Of a stretch of DNA of 64,000 nucleotides, positions 31,101 through 42,500 are shown piece after piece. The translations under genes and the position numbers were made by a program. The notes below the pieces were generated by a model. That model did no database searches, had not been told where the DNA came from, and worked only from the letters and a program-made list of their open reading frames with translations. Each line of letters starts with the position of its first letter. Positions within the stretch are counted from its first letter, which is position 1. The DNA comes from Ascidia mentula (taxonomy: Eukaryota > Chordata > Ascidiacea > Phlebobranchia > Ascidiidae): NCBI GenBank assembly GCA_947561715.1, contig OX387203.1, forward strand, positions 13,206,001 to 13,270,000. The letters are read 5' to 3'.

Positions 31101-31610
31101 GGGGCTGGGCCGGCGTGATTGAACAGGGGGATATTTATCGAGGGTTGGGTTTAGGACGCAATTAAAATCGCCGGCCAGAATTAAGGGGTGGGGTGAAGTT
31201 AAATAAGGGTAGAGGGAGTCAAAGAAATTATTGCGTAGGGTTATTTTATCAGCTCCAGAGGGGGCGTAAACGTTAACTAAATGGAAGGTATGGGTTAGGG
31301 TTGAGATGTCGGCCGCAATAATGCGACCGGCAGAGTCAGAAAATGAATTGAGAATTTGAAGTGTGGAGGAGTTTAGAAGAACTGCGACACCACCTTGGGC
31401 ATAGCCTGTCGGAGGTGCCGAGTTTAAGAGGATGGGGCCAGAAGTCCATTCGGACTTCCACAGGGATTCGGTTTGGGGAGTAGAGTGAGTTTCTTGGAGG
31501 CAAAAAAGGTCAAAGTTCAAAGAGGAAAGGTACCGGAACAGGGCTCTTCTCTTAGGTGCCTGGCCTAGGCCGTTAACGTTAAGGGTGCAAATTTTCAAAA
31601 AGGACGCCAT
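28185..31610 (-). CDS. LINE ORF2: APE endonuclease-reverse transcriptase, family I (E3)
   Basis: 1141 residues from MASFLKICTLNVNGL; a Met three codons upstream is possible. All endonuclease motifs are present (LQETH, GDFNCV, SRIDRVY, SDHD), as are reverse transcriptase motifs NKTPGPDGL, LDFQKAFD and YADD and the C-terminal knuckle CHLCNYPLETFSHLFHTC. One odd point: the motif read as GVRQGDPLS in E1, E2 and E4 is GVREGDPLS here, at about residue 655. That Gln corresponds by motif to HIV-1 RT Gln151, which helps place the incoming nucleotide, so this copy may be impaired. The C-terminus stops about 10 residues earlier than E1 (ending DVVQYLI). Confidence 0.95.
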   Translation of the reverse strand: MASFLKICTLNVNGLGQAPKRRALFRYLSSLNFDLFCLQETHSTPQTESLWKSEWTSGPILLNSAPPTGYAQGGVAVLLNSSTLQILNSFSDSAGRIIAADISTLTHTFHLVNVYAPSGADKITLRNNFFDSLYPYLTSPHPLILAGDFNCVLNPTLDKYPPVQSRRPSPPLINLLSTFKLQDSFRALYPSLCQFSRRAPGTQSRIDRVYISPPLIPKQHTFTPCPFSDHDLVTLTLNIISSPPRGKGSWKNNTSTLLDPDFQIDLSQHYPLWQTLGPLHPNPMDFWLTLKTKIKSLIQAHSKRLAQSHRTETLLLHQQFESSRQKVNDYPTPQNLAQFQSLKKSLNNTYLSNARSSLMKSLSSDPQFKNIADKTLYSQLFPSRRKPPILEFQDPHGLPLTTPKEILEHTRKFYTDLYTSQQLPLPPPSDQFAQLPSKLIPDQYLDSLSAPITMSEVKKALSLFSPNKTPGPDGLSIEFYTRCWDLIGSDLTQALNFSYQNAYTPLEFNLGHITIIHKKNDPTLLTNYRPISLLNTDLKILHKILNLRIKPFITSILSHNQFATPGSSTSDATTLLRDLHSHASSINSNTFFVSLDFQKAFDSISFPWLLLQLNLKRFPPLFTQYLSALHSSAHSRVFVNGFATRDFPIRRGVREGDPLSLNLFLIALDPLLVALQNTPSIISTPVPCRNIPKAIAYADDVTLVVAHRQSLCNALSLINKFSKFTGLKLNPAKTEAIAILHPLSDDPLLNQIKWNPDKITPLNIPIGAPSVIKAAWHKAISSLQTRAKSISNPFLTFDSKCILSKTLLLPEISYLAKIYPLPPQQRERVDGIVASFVGGPNLPTLPINILAARRDLGGYGAANIPLYADLSILFSVKNYYKHRILDTPTTPQLSLLEYNLGLPLSNLYSLRLRNNLPHATTPSTHYQHILSLINSFSPSEQELLCPKSKPLYTRLINDSQHPFFHTDWSQIHHPIFPNYLKTFNYRLVHKILPLKCQKSYLPLDLDPQCHLCNYPLETFSHLFHTCPTIQPLLSLVKNTLNSLLNNTFTYFDTPSYLTFPKTPLSDNPYSSTIVALLNTSLTHTIWKTRNRIKHDPRPLINVPQHLIRTLKHTVNFRLTLQRSRSNADLEGVLADVVQYLI

Positions 31611-31675
31611 TGTATTCATAAAGAAAACACAAAAACAAAAATGGGTGGCAATAATTGGAGGGTGGCTTATTCAAT

Positions 31676-33301
31676 TCAATAAAATGTTGAATTAAAATCG
31701 TTGGGGATTATAACTTTACAATTACAAACTATTTTCTCCCCGGGCATTAGATTGTACGTGACGCCACAAGTGCAGCTTATCAGCAGGCGTTGACACTTTT
31801 TATTTGTGCAACGTGAAGGGCTAAGGTAGGCTTCTTCCGCAGCCCAATTGCCACAGCGACATTGAAAATGTGCTGTGCCACATAAACATTTCATATCCTT
31901 GCCTGCATATGCTGTGTGGCAGCATGATGTCTTCTTTGGGGGTGAAGGCGTTGCGCTGTTCTTTCGTTTGCGGGATCGTACCGTGGTAAACCCTTGGTTG
32001 TCCCGCTTGGTTGGTTTTGGTGTGGATGACGCCATTGGATGGTTGGGTGCATCCGTTGAAACAATTGACGTTGGGGCGGTGTCAGCCAACACGGGCTGCA
32101 GGATACTGCGACGTACCGCCTCTGGTGTCTTGTTTTGTTTGTCAACATTGGACGGTGGGGCGCTAGATGGTGATTGCGCCTCTGAAGTCTTGTTGTTGTT
32201 GTTGTTGTTGTTGGAAGTTGTAGCGGTGTCAGCCAACTCGGGCTGCTGCATACTGTGGTGTACCGCCTCTGGTGTCTTCTTTTCTTCGCCAACATTGGGC
32301 GTTGGGGCGCTAGAGGTTGTAAGCGCCTCTGTAGACTTCGCGCCGCTTCCCGTGACGTCAGCTGTCACGGTTGGCGGCGCATCTTCAGTGGCAACAGCTG
32401 CCACATCTTTCTTATTCACAGGTGTGACTTCACGTGTCACACCTGGAGTTGTGACGGCTTTATCGGCCGTTTCTGGAGCCTTCGCATTTTGCGTCGGGGC
32501 GACCTTATCAGCTGCCTCTGAGGTCTTCGCATTTTGCGTCGGGACGGCCTTATCAGCCGCCTCTGGCGCCTTCTCGTCGAGCGTTGCGACGAGCGCACCT
32601 GCGCTCGCCAACGCCGACTCGCTCTTATCTTGGACTTGCTGCTTTTTCGCGCCTGCGTCTTTATCCGCGGCTGCAGCCGCTTTTCGCTCTTCTACATGGT
32701 TTGCGAAACTTGGGCACTCGCGTTTCACGTGGCCCATTTCATGGCAAAAATCGCACTTTTTGGGCTGCCCTTCATACGTCACTTCGATAACTTTTTTGCC
32801 CAGACGCAGGCGCTCGGGAATGTGATTTTGGGCCAAAACAGAGTTCTTCATAATAATGACCCGCTTGCCGCCATAGACGCTCTCGTCGTCATATACTTTC
32901 CACCCTTTCTTGACTGGGGCGTATTTCGACATGTAATTTAGCAATGCCGACATTTTTATGCGCGGGTGAACTTTAGAAAGAAACACCCGTATCTCATCAT
33001 CGCAATGGGCGTTGGCATAGACCGCCTTGCCACTTGCTCTAATACTGGCGGCAAGCTCTTTAGCTTTTTCTGCGGAACTGCAGTTAAAGAGAACTTTGCC
33101 ATTTGGGTAGGGAATTACGCCCTCCAAAGATCGAATACTGATTTTAAGCTGTTTTAGCAGCTTATAAAGTTCTGGCTTCTTGAGCCCAGGGTTGAAACGG
33201 GCTTCTACATCGAGATTAGGGTCGGTTTCGAAAGGATCGACCGCTTGCACATTTCCGGCCGAAACAACAGGCCGGGAAACTAACGCTTGCGCGTAATTCA
33301 T
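31676..33301 (-). CDS. LINE ORF1: CCHC zinc-knuckle RNA-binding protein, family I (E3)
   Basis: 541 residues from MNYAQALVSRP; an in-frame ATG at 33445 would add 48. It has the same organisation as E1: conserved N-terminal region, CDFCHEMGHVKREC knuckle at 183-196, Thr/Ala/Pro-rich middle, basic SRKRKN and a cysteine-rich end. It is longer than E1 mainly because the TQNAK-containing repeat is present three times instead of twice and an Asn run has 8 residues instead of 4, which shows the middle region changes by repeat slippage. The C-terminal domain (CCHTAYAGKDMKCLC onward) ends NDFNSTFY. The gap to the ORF2 start is about 65 nt. Confidence 0.93.
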   Translation of the reverse strand: MNYAQALVSRPVVSAGNVQAVDPFETDPNLDVEARFNPGLKKPELYKLLKQLKISIRSLEGVIPYPNGKVLFNCSSAEKAKELAASIRASGKAVYANAHCDDEIRVFLSKVHPRIKMSALLNYMSKYAPVKKGWKVYDDESVYGGKRVIIMKNSVLAQNHIPERLRLGKKVIEVTYEGQPKKCDFCHEMGHVKRECPSFANHVEERKAAAAADKDAGAKKQQVQDKSESALASAGALVATLDEKAPEAADKAVPTQNAKTSEAADKVAPTQNAKAPETADKAVTTPGVTREVTPVNKKDVAAVATEDAPPTVTADVTGSGAKSTEALTTSSAPTPNVGEEKKTPEAVHHSMQQPELADTATTSNNNNNNNKTSEAQSPSSAPPSNVDKQNKTPEAVRRSILQPVLADTAPTSIVSTDAPNHPMASSTPKPTKRDNQGFTTVRSRKRKNSATPSPPKKTSCCHTAYAGKDMKCLCGTAHFQCRCGNWAAEEAYLSPSRCTNKKCQRLLISCTCGVTYNLMPGEKIVCNCKVIIPNDFNSTFY

Positions 33302-33385
33302 ATTTTGTGCTGCCTTTTGTGCGTCTCCAACAAAATCGCACGGGCTGGCCACTGGCAGCTCACCTCTCCTTTCAAACAAAAAGCA

Positions 33386-33399
33386 GCCCTTAGAAGGGC
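33386..33399 (-). other. 5'UTR hairpin of LINE E3
   Basis: GCCCTT-CT-AAGGGC on the LINE strand, identical to E0 and E1, about 85 nt upstream of the preferred ORF1 start. Confidence 0.5.
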
Positions 33400-33549
33400 T
33401 GGGCTGGCTTTGCGCAGTGGCCTCAGATAGTCTACAACAGATCATTAACCAGAAAAACTAAGACGAAAACTTGTAAGACTGGCTGAAATCACTGTTTTGT
33501 ATAGACTCAAATAATTTGCAATATAGCTGAATAGAGGTCAGAACACGTA

Positions 33550-36500
33550 TGCTTGCCTTATTCAAATAGAATGTCGACTGGTGGGAGAGGGGCGGAGGTT
33601 GGCCTGGTGGGCACGTTGAGTGGTTGGGACATCGCAAGCACGTGGAATGGCAATTTTCAACACTGAGAGTGCAGCGGTAATTACCACGCTTGCAACGACA
33701 GAAAAGTATGTCTGCCGCTGGACAGTAATTTGGCATAATGAGCACGAGCCGGCGTCGTCGACGCGGCAACGACGGCGGGGGGCCTTTGCAAACGATTAAG
33801 TAGTTAAAAAGTAGCCCGGACAGGGCGTGATGCTTACCTTATTCAAATAGAATGTCGACTGGTGGGAGAGGGGCGGAGGTTGGCCTGGTGGGCACGTTGA
33901 GTGGTTGGGCATCGCAAGCACGTGGAATGGCAATTTTCAACACTGAGAGTGCAGCGGTAATTACCACGCTTGCAACGACAGAAAAGTATGTCTGCCGCTG
34001 GACAGTAATTTGGCATAATGAGCACGAGCCGGCGTCGTCGACGCGGCAACGACGGCGGGGGGCCTTTGCAAACGATTAAGTAGTTAAAAAGTAGCCCGGA
34101 CAGGGCGTGATGCTTACCTTATTCAAATAGAATGTCGACTGGTGGGAGAGGGGCGGAGGTTGGCCTGGTGGGCACGTTGAGTGGTTGGGACATCGCAAGC
34201 ACGTGGAATGGCAATTTTCAACACTGAGAGTGCAGCGGTAATTACCACGCTTGCAACGACAGAAAAGTATGTCTGCCGCTGGACAGTAATTTGGCATAAT
34301 GAGCACGAGCCGGCGTCGTCGACGCGGCAACGACGGCGGGGGGCCTTTGCAAACGATTAAGTAGTTAAAAAGTAGCCCGGACAGGGCGTGATGCTTACCT
34401 TATTCAAATAGAATGTCGACTGGTGGGAGAGGGGCGGAGGTTGGCCTGGTGGGCACGTTGAGTGGTTGGGCATCGCAAGCACGTGGAATGGCAATTTTCA
34501 ACACTGAGAGTGCAGCGGTAATTACCACGCTTGCAACGACAGAAAAGTATGTCTGCCGCTGGACAGTAATTTGGCATAATGAGCACGAGCCGGCGTCGTC
34601 GACGCGGCAACGACGGCGGGGGGCCTTTGCAAACGATTAAGTAGTTAAAAAGTAGCCCGGACAGGGCGTGATGCTTACCTTATTCAAATAGAATGTCGAC
34701 TGGTGGGAGAGGGGCGGAGGTTGGCCTGGTGGGCACGTTGAGTGGTTGGGACATCGCAAGCACGTGGAATGGCAATTTTCAACACTGAGAGTGCAGCGGT
34801 AATTACCACGCTTGCAACGACAGAAAAGTATGTCTGCCGCTGGACAGTAATTTGGCATAATGAGCACGAGCCGGCGTCGTCGACGCGGCAACGACGGCGG
34901 GGGGCCTTTGCAAACGATTAAGTAGTTAAAAAGTAGCCCGGACAGGGCGTGATGCTTACCTTATTCAAATAGAATGTCGACTGGTGGGAGAGGGGCGGAG
35001 GTTGGCCTGGTGGGCACGTTGAGTGGTTGGGCATCGCAAGCACGTGGAATGGCAATTTTCAACACTGAGAGTGCAGCGGTAATTACCACGCTTGCAACGA
35101 CAGAAAAGTATGTCTGCCGCTGGACAGTAATTTGGCATAATGAGCACGAGCCGGCGTCGTCGACGCGGCAACGACGGCGGGGGGCCTTTGCAAACGATTA
35201 AGTAGTTAAAAAGTAGCCCGGACAGGGCGTGATGCTTACCTTATTCAAATAGAATGTCGACTGGTGGGAGAGGGGCGGAGGTTGGCCTGGTGGGCACGTT
35301 GAGTGGTTGGGACATCGCAAGCACGTGGAATGGCAATTTTCAACACTGAGAGTGCAGCGGTAATTACCACGCTTGCAACGACAGAAAAGTATGTCTGCCG
35401 CTGGACAGTAATTTGGCATAATGAGCACGAGCCGGCGTCGTCGACGCGGCAACGACGGCGGGGGGGCCTTTGCAAACGATTAAGTAGTTAAAAAGTAGCC
35501 CGGACAGGGCGTGATGCTTACCTTATTCAAATAGAATGTCGACTGGTGGGAGAGGGGCGGAGGTTGGCCTGGTGGGCACGTTGAGTGGTTGGGCATCGCA
35601 AGCACGTGGAATGGCAATTTTCAACACTGAGAGTGCAGCGGTAATTACCACGCTTGCAACGACAGAAAAGTATGTCTGCCGCTGGACAGTAATTTGGCAT
35701 AATGAGCACGAGCCGGCGTCGTCGACGCGGCAACGACGGCGGGGGGCCTTTGCAAACGATTAAGTAGTTAAAAAGTAGCCCGGACAGGGCGTGATGCTTA
35801 CCTTATTCAAATAGAATGTCGACTGGTGGGAGAGGGGCGGAGGTTGGCCTGGTGGGCACGTTGAGTGGTTGGGACATCGCAAGCACGTGGAATGGCAATT
35901 TTCAACACTGAGAGTGCAGCGGTAATTACCACGCTTGCAACGACAGAAAAGTATGTCTGCCGCTGGACAGTAATTTGGCATAATGAGCACGAGCCGGCGT
36001 CGTCGACGCGGCAACGACGGCGGGGGGCCTTTGCAAACGATTAAGTAGTTAAAAAGTAGCCCGGACAGGGCGTGATGCTTACCTTATTCAAATAGAATGT
36101 CGACTGGTGGGAGAGGGGCGGAGGTTGGCCTGGTGGGCACGTTGAGTGGTTGGGCATCGCAAGCACGTGGAATGGCAATTTTCAACACTGAGAGTGCAGC
36201 GGTAATTACCACGCTTGCAACGACAGAAAAGTATGTCTGCCGCTGGACAGTAATTTGGCATAATGAGCACGAGCCGGCGTCGTCGACGCGGCAACGACGG
36301 CGGGGGGCCTTTGCAAACGATTAAGTAGTTAAAAAGTAGCCCGGACAGGGCGTGATGCTTACCTTATTCAAATAGAATGTCGACTGGTGGGAGAGGGGCG
36401 GAGGTTGGCCTGGTGGGCACGTTGAGTGGTTGGGACATCGCAAGCACGTGGAATGGCAATTTTCAACACTGAGAGTGCAGCGGTAATTACCACGCTTGCA

Positions 36501-39500
36501 ACGACAGAAAAGTATGTCTGCCGCTGGACAGTAATTTGGCATAATGAGCACGAGCCGGCGTCGTCGACGCGGCAACGACGGCGGGGGGGCCTTTGCAAAC
36601 GATTAAGTAGTTAAAAAGTAGCCCGGACAGGGCGTGATGCTTACCTTATTCAAATAGAATGTCGACTGGTGGGAGAGGGGCGGAGGTTGGCCTGGTGGGC
36701 ACGTTGAGTGGTTGGGCATCGCAAGCACGTGGAATGGCAATTTTCAACACTGAGAGTGCAGCGGTAATTACCACGCTTGCAACGACAGAAAAGTATGTCT
36801 GCCGCTGGACAGTAATTTGGCATAATGAGCACGAGCCGGCGTCGTCGACGCGGCAACGACGGCGGGGGGCCTTTGCAAACGATTAAGTAGTTAAAAAGTA
36901 GCCCGGACAGGGCGTGATGCTTACCTTATTCAAATAGAATGTCGACTGGTGGGAGAGGGGCGGAGGTTGGCCTGGTGGGCACGTTGAGTGGTTGGGACAT
37001 CGCAAGCACGTGGAATGGCAATTTTCAACACTGAGAGTGCAGCGGTAATTACCACGCTTGCAACGACAGAAAAGTATGTCTGCCGCTGGACAGTAATTTG
37101 GCATAATGAGCACGAGCCGGCGTCGTCGACGCGGCAACGACGGCGGGGGGCCTTTGCAAACGATTAAGTAGTTAAAAAGTAGCCCGGACAGGGCGTGATG
37201 CTTACCTTATTCAAATAGAATGTCGACTGGTGGGAGAGGGGCGGAGGTTGGCCTGGTGGGCACGTTGAGTGGTTGGGCATCGCAAGCACGTGGAATGGCA
37301 ATTTTCAACACTGAGAGTGCAGCGGTAATTACCACGCTTGCAACGACAGAAAAGTATGTCTGCCGCTGGACAGTAATTTGGCATAATGAGCACGAGCCGG
37401 CGTCGTCGACGCGGCAACGACGGCGGGGGGCCTTTGCAAACGATTAAGTAGTTAAAAAGTAGCCCGGACAGGGCGTGATGCTTACCTTATTCAAATAGAA
37501 TGTCGACTGGTGGGAGAGGGGCGGAGGTTGGCCTGGTGGGCACGTTGAGTGGTTGGGACATCGCAAGCACGTGGAATGGCAATTTTCAACACTGAGAGTG
37601 CAGCGGTAATTACCACGCTTGCAACGACAGAAAAGTATGTCTGCCGCTGGACAGTAATTTGGCATAATGAGCACGAGCCGGCGTCGTCGACGCGGCAACG
37701 ACGGCGGGGGGCCTTTGCAAACGATTAAGTAGTTAAAAAGTAGCCCGGACAGGGCGTGATGCTTACCTTATTCAAATAGAATGTCGACTGGTGGGAGAGG
37801 GGCGGAGGTTGGCCTGGTGGGCACGTTGAGTGGTTGGGCATCGCAAGCACGTGGAATGGCAATTTTCAACACTGAGAGTGCAGCGGTAATTACCACGCTT
37901 GCAACGACAGAAAAGTATGTCTGCCGCTGGACAGTAATTTGGCATAATGAGCACGAGCCGGCGTCGTCGACGCGGCAACGACGGCGGGGGGCCTTTGCAA
38001 ACGATTAAGTAGTTAAAAAGTAGCCCGGACAGGGCGTGATGCTTACCTTATTCAAATAGAATGTCGACTGGTGGGAGAGGGGCGGAGGTTGGCCTGGTGG
38101 GCACGTTGAGTGGTTGGGACATCGCAAGCACGTGGAATGGCAATTTTCAACACTGAGAGTGCAGCGGTAATTACCACGCTTGCAACGACAGAAAAGTATG
38201 TCTGCCGCTGGACAGTAATTTGGCATAATGAGCACGAGCCGGCGTCGTCGACGCGGCAACGACGGCGGGGGGCCTTTGCAAACGATTAAGTAGTTAAAAA
38301 GTAGCCCGGACAGGGCGTGATGCTTACCTTATTCAAATAGAATGTCGACTGGTGGGAGAGGGGCGGAGGTTGGCCTGGTGGGCACGTTGAGTGGTTGGGC
38401 ATCGCAAGCACGTGGAATGGCAATTTTCAACACTGAGAGTGCAGCGGTAATTACCACGCTTGCAACGACAGAAAAGTATGTCTGCCGCTGGACAGTAATT
38501 TGGCATAATGAGCACGAGCCGGCGTCGTCGACGCGGCAACGACGGCGGGGGGCCTTTGCAAACGATTAAGTAGTTAAAAAGTAGCCCGGACAGGGCGTGA
38601 TGCTTACCTTATTCAAATAGAATGTCGACTGGTGGGAGAGGGGCGGAGGTTGGCCTGGTGGGCACGTTGAGTGGTTGGGACATCGCAAGCACGTGGAATG
38701 GCAATTTTCAACACTGAGAGTGCAGCGGTAATTACCACGCTTGCAACGACAGAAAAGTATGTCTGCCGCTGGACAGTAATTTGGCATAATGAGCACGAGC
38801 CGGCGTCGTCGACGCGGCAACGACGGCGGGGGGCCTTTGCAAACGATTAAGTAGTTAAAAAGTAGCCCGGACAGGGCGTGATGCTTACCTTATTCAAATA
38901 GAATGTCGACTGGTGGGAGAGGGGCGGAGGTTGGCCTGGTGGGCACGTTGAGTGGTTGGGCATCGCAAGCACGTGGAATGGCAATTTTCAACACTGAGAG
39001 TGCAGCGGTAATTACCACGCTTGCAACGACAGAAAAGTATGTCTGCCGCTGGACAGTAATTTGGCATAATGAGCACGAGCCGGCGTCGTCGACGCGGCAA
39101 CGACGGCGGGGGGCCTTTGCAAACGATTAAGTAGTTAAAAAGTAGCCCGGACAGGGCGTGATGCTTACCTTATTCAAATAGAATGTCGACTGGTGGGAGA
39201 GGGGCGGAGGTTGGCCTGGTGGGCACGTTGAGTGGTTGGGACATCGCAAGCACGTGGAATGGCAATTTTCAACACTGAGAGTGCAGCGGTAATTACCACG
39301 CTTGCAACGACAGAAAAGTATGTCTGCCGCTGGACAGTAATTTGGCATAATGAGCACGAGCCGGCGTCGTCGACGCGGCAACGACGGCGGGGGGCCTTTG
39401 CAAACGATTAAGTAGTTAAAAAGTAGCCCGGACAGGGCGTGATGCTTACCTTATTCAAATAGAATGTCGACTGGTGGGAGAGGGGCGGAGGTTGGCCTGG

Positions 39501-42500
39501 TGGGCACGTTGAGTGGTTGGGCATCGCAAGCACGTGGAATGGCAATTTTCAACACTGAGAGTGCAGCGGTAATTACCACGCTTGCAACGACAGAAAAGTA
39601 TGTCTGCCGCTGGACAGTAATTTGGCATAATGAGCACGAGCCGGCGTCGTCGACGCGGCAACGACGGCGGGGGGCCTTTGCAAACGATTAAGTAGTTAAA
39701 AAGTAGCCCGGACAGGGCGTGATGCTTACCTTATTCAAATAGAATGTCGACTGGTGGGAGAGGGGCGGAGGTTGGCCTGGTGGGCACGTTGAGTGGTTGG
39801 GACATCGCAAGCACGTGGAATGGCAATTTTCAACACTGAGAGTGCAGCGGTAATTACCACGCTTGCAACGACAGAAAAGTATGTCTGCCGCTGGACAGTA
39901 ATTTGGCATAATGAGCACGAGCCGGCGTCGTCGACGCGGCAACGACGGCGGGGGGCCTTTGCAAACGATTAAGTAGTTAAAAAGTAGCCCGGACAGGGCG
40001 TGATGCTTACCTTATTCAAATAGAATGTCGACTGGTGGGAGAGGGGCGGAGGTTGGCCTGGTGGGCACGTTGAGTGGTTGGGCATCGCAAGCACGTGGAA
40101 TGGCAATTTTCAACACTGAGAGTGCAGCGGTAATTACCACGCTTGCAACGACAGAAAAGTATGTCTGCCGCTGGACAGTAATTTGGCATAATGAGCACGA
40201 GCCGGCGTCGTCGACGCGGCAACGACGGCGGGGGGCCTTTGCAAACGATTAAGTAGTTAAAAAGTAGCCCGGACAGGGCGTGATGCTTACCTTATTCAAA
40301 TAGAATGTCGACTGGTGGGAGAGGGGCGGAGGTTGGCCTGGTGGGCACGTTGAGTGGTTGGGACATCGCAAGCACGTGGAATGGCAATTTTCAACACTGA
40401 GAGTGCAGCGGTAATTACCACGCTTGCAACGACAGAAAAGTATGTCTGCCGCTGGACAGTAATTTGGCATAATGAGCACGAGCCGGCGTCGTCGACGCGG
40501 CAACGACGGCGGGGGGGCCTTTGCAAACGATTAAGTAGTTAAAAAGTAGCCCGGACAGGGCGTGATGCTTACCTTATTCAAATAGAATGTCGACTGGTGG
40601 GAGAGGGGCGGAGGTTGGCCTGGTGGGCACGTTGAGTGGTTGGGCATCGCAAGCACGTGGAATGGCAATTTTCAACACTGAGAGTGCAGCGGTAATTACC
40701 ACGCTTGCAACGACAGAAAAGTATGTCTGCCGCTGGACAGTAATTTGGCATAATGAGCACGAGCCGGCGTCGTCGACGCGGCAACGACGGCGGGGGGCCT
40801 TTGCAAACGATTAAGTAGTTAAAAAGTAGCCCGGACAGGGCGTGATGCTTACCTTATTCAAATAGAATGTCGACTGGTGGGAGAGGGGCGGAGGTTGGCC
40901 TGGTGGGCACGTTGAGTGGTTGGGACATCGCAAGCACGTGGAATGGCAATTTTCAACACTGAGAGTGCAGCGGTAATTACCACGCTTGCAACGACAGAAA
41001 AGTATGTCTGCCGCTGGACAGTAATTTGGCATAATGAGCACGAGCCGGCGTCGTCGACGCGGCAACGACGGCGGGGGGCCTTTGCAAACGATTAAGTAGT
41101 TAAAAAGTAGCCCGGACAGGGCGTGATGCTTACCTTATTCAAATAGAATGTCGACTGGTGGGAGAGGGGCGGAGGTTGGCCTGGTGGGCACGTTGAGTGG
41201 TTGGGCATCGCAAGCACGTGGAATGGCAATTTTCAACACTGAGAGTGCAGCGGTAATTACCACGCTTGCAACGACAGAAAAGTATGTCTGCCGCTGGACA
41301 GTAATTTGGCATAATGAGCACGAGCCGGCGTCGTCGACGCGGCAACGACGGCGGGGGGCCTTTGCAAACGATTAAGTAGTTAAAAAGTAGCCCAGACAGG
41401 GCGTGATGCTTACCTTATTCAAATAGAATGTCGACTGGTGGGAGAGGGGCGGAGGTTGGCCTGGTGGGCACGTTGAGTGGTTGGGACATCGCAAGCACGT
41501 GGAATGGCAATTTTCAACACTGAGAGTGCAGCGGTAATTACCACGCTTGCAACGACAGAAAAGTATGTCTGCCGCTGGACAGTAATTTGGCATAATGAGC
41601 ACGAGCCGGCGTCGTCGACGCGGCAACGACGGCGGGGGGCCTTTGCAAACGATTAAGTAGTTAAAAAGTAGCCCGGACAGGGCGTGATGCTTACCTTATT
41701 CAAATAGAATGTCGACTGGTGGGAGAGGGGCGGAGGTTGGCCTGGTGGGCACGTTGAGTGGTTGGGCATCGCAAGCACGTGGAATGGCAATTTTCAACAC
41801 TGAGAGTGCAGCGGTAATTACCACGCTTGCAACGACAGAAAAGTATGTCTGCCGCTGGACAGTAATTTGGCATAATGAGCACGAGCCGGCGTCGTCGACG
41901 CGGCAACGACGGCGGGGGGCCTTTGCAAACGATTAAGTAGTTAAAAAGTAGCCCGGACAGGGCGTGATGCTTACCTTATTCAAATAGAATGTCGACTGGT
42001 GGGAGAGGGGCGGAGGTTGGCCTGGTGGGCACGTTGAGTGGTTGGGACATCGCAAGCACGTGGAATGGCAATTTTCAACACTGAGAGTGCAGCGGTAATT
42101 ACCACGCTTGCAACGACAGAAAAGTATGTCTGCCGCTGGACAGTAATTTGGCATAATGAGCACGAGCCGGCGTCGTCGACGCGGCAACGACGGCGGGGGG
42201 CCTTTGCAAACGATTAAGTAGTTAAAAAGTAGCCCGGACAGGGCGTGATGCTTACCTTATTCAAATAGAATGTCGACTGGTGGGAGAGGGGCGGAGGTTG
42301 GCCTGGTGGGCACGTTGAGTGGTTGGGCATCGCAAGCACGTGGAATGGCAATTTTCAACACTGAGAGTGCAGCGGTAATTACCACGCTTGCAACGACAGA
42401 AAAGTATGTCTGCCGCTGGACAGTAATTTGGCATAATGAGCACGAGCCGGCGTCGTCGACGCGGCAACGACGGCGGGGGGCCTTTGCAAACGATTAAGTA

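Larger units (their letters stand above)
27815..33549 (-). mobile_element. LINE E3 (family I), complete, ORFs open
   Basis: Complete family I LINE of about 5.7 kb, closest to E0 and E1. The 3' end CCCGAATAAAATAGAATT joins GGGCTAC as in the others. The 5' end is slightly different (AAGGCAAGCATACGTG at the junction, without the CAC seen in E0 and E1). Both ORFs are open, but ORF2 has a substitution in a conserved reverse transcriptase motif. The 278-bp array lies on the 3' side and the 280/281-bp dimer array on the 5' side. Confidence 0.95.

Noticed and set aside
13417-33549. LTR retrotransposon or virus-like element
   Set aside because: No LTRs, protease, integrase or envelope; the APE endonuclease plus RT layout and absence of terminal repeats are those of a non-LTR LINE.
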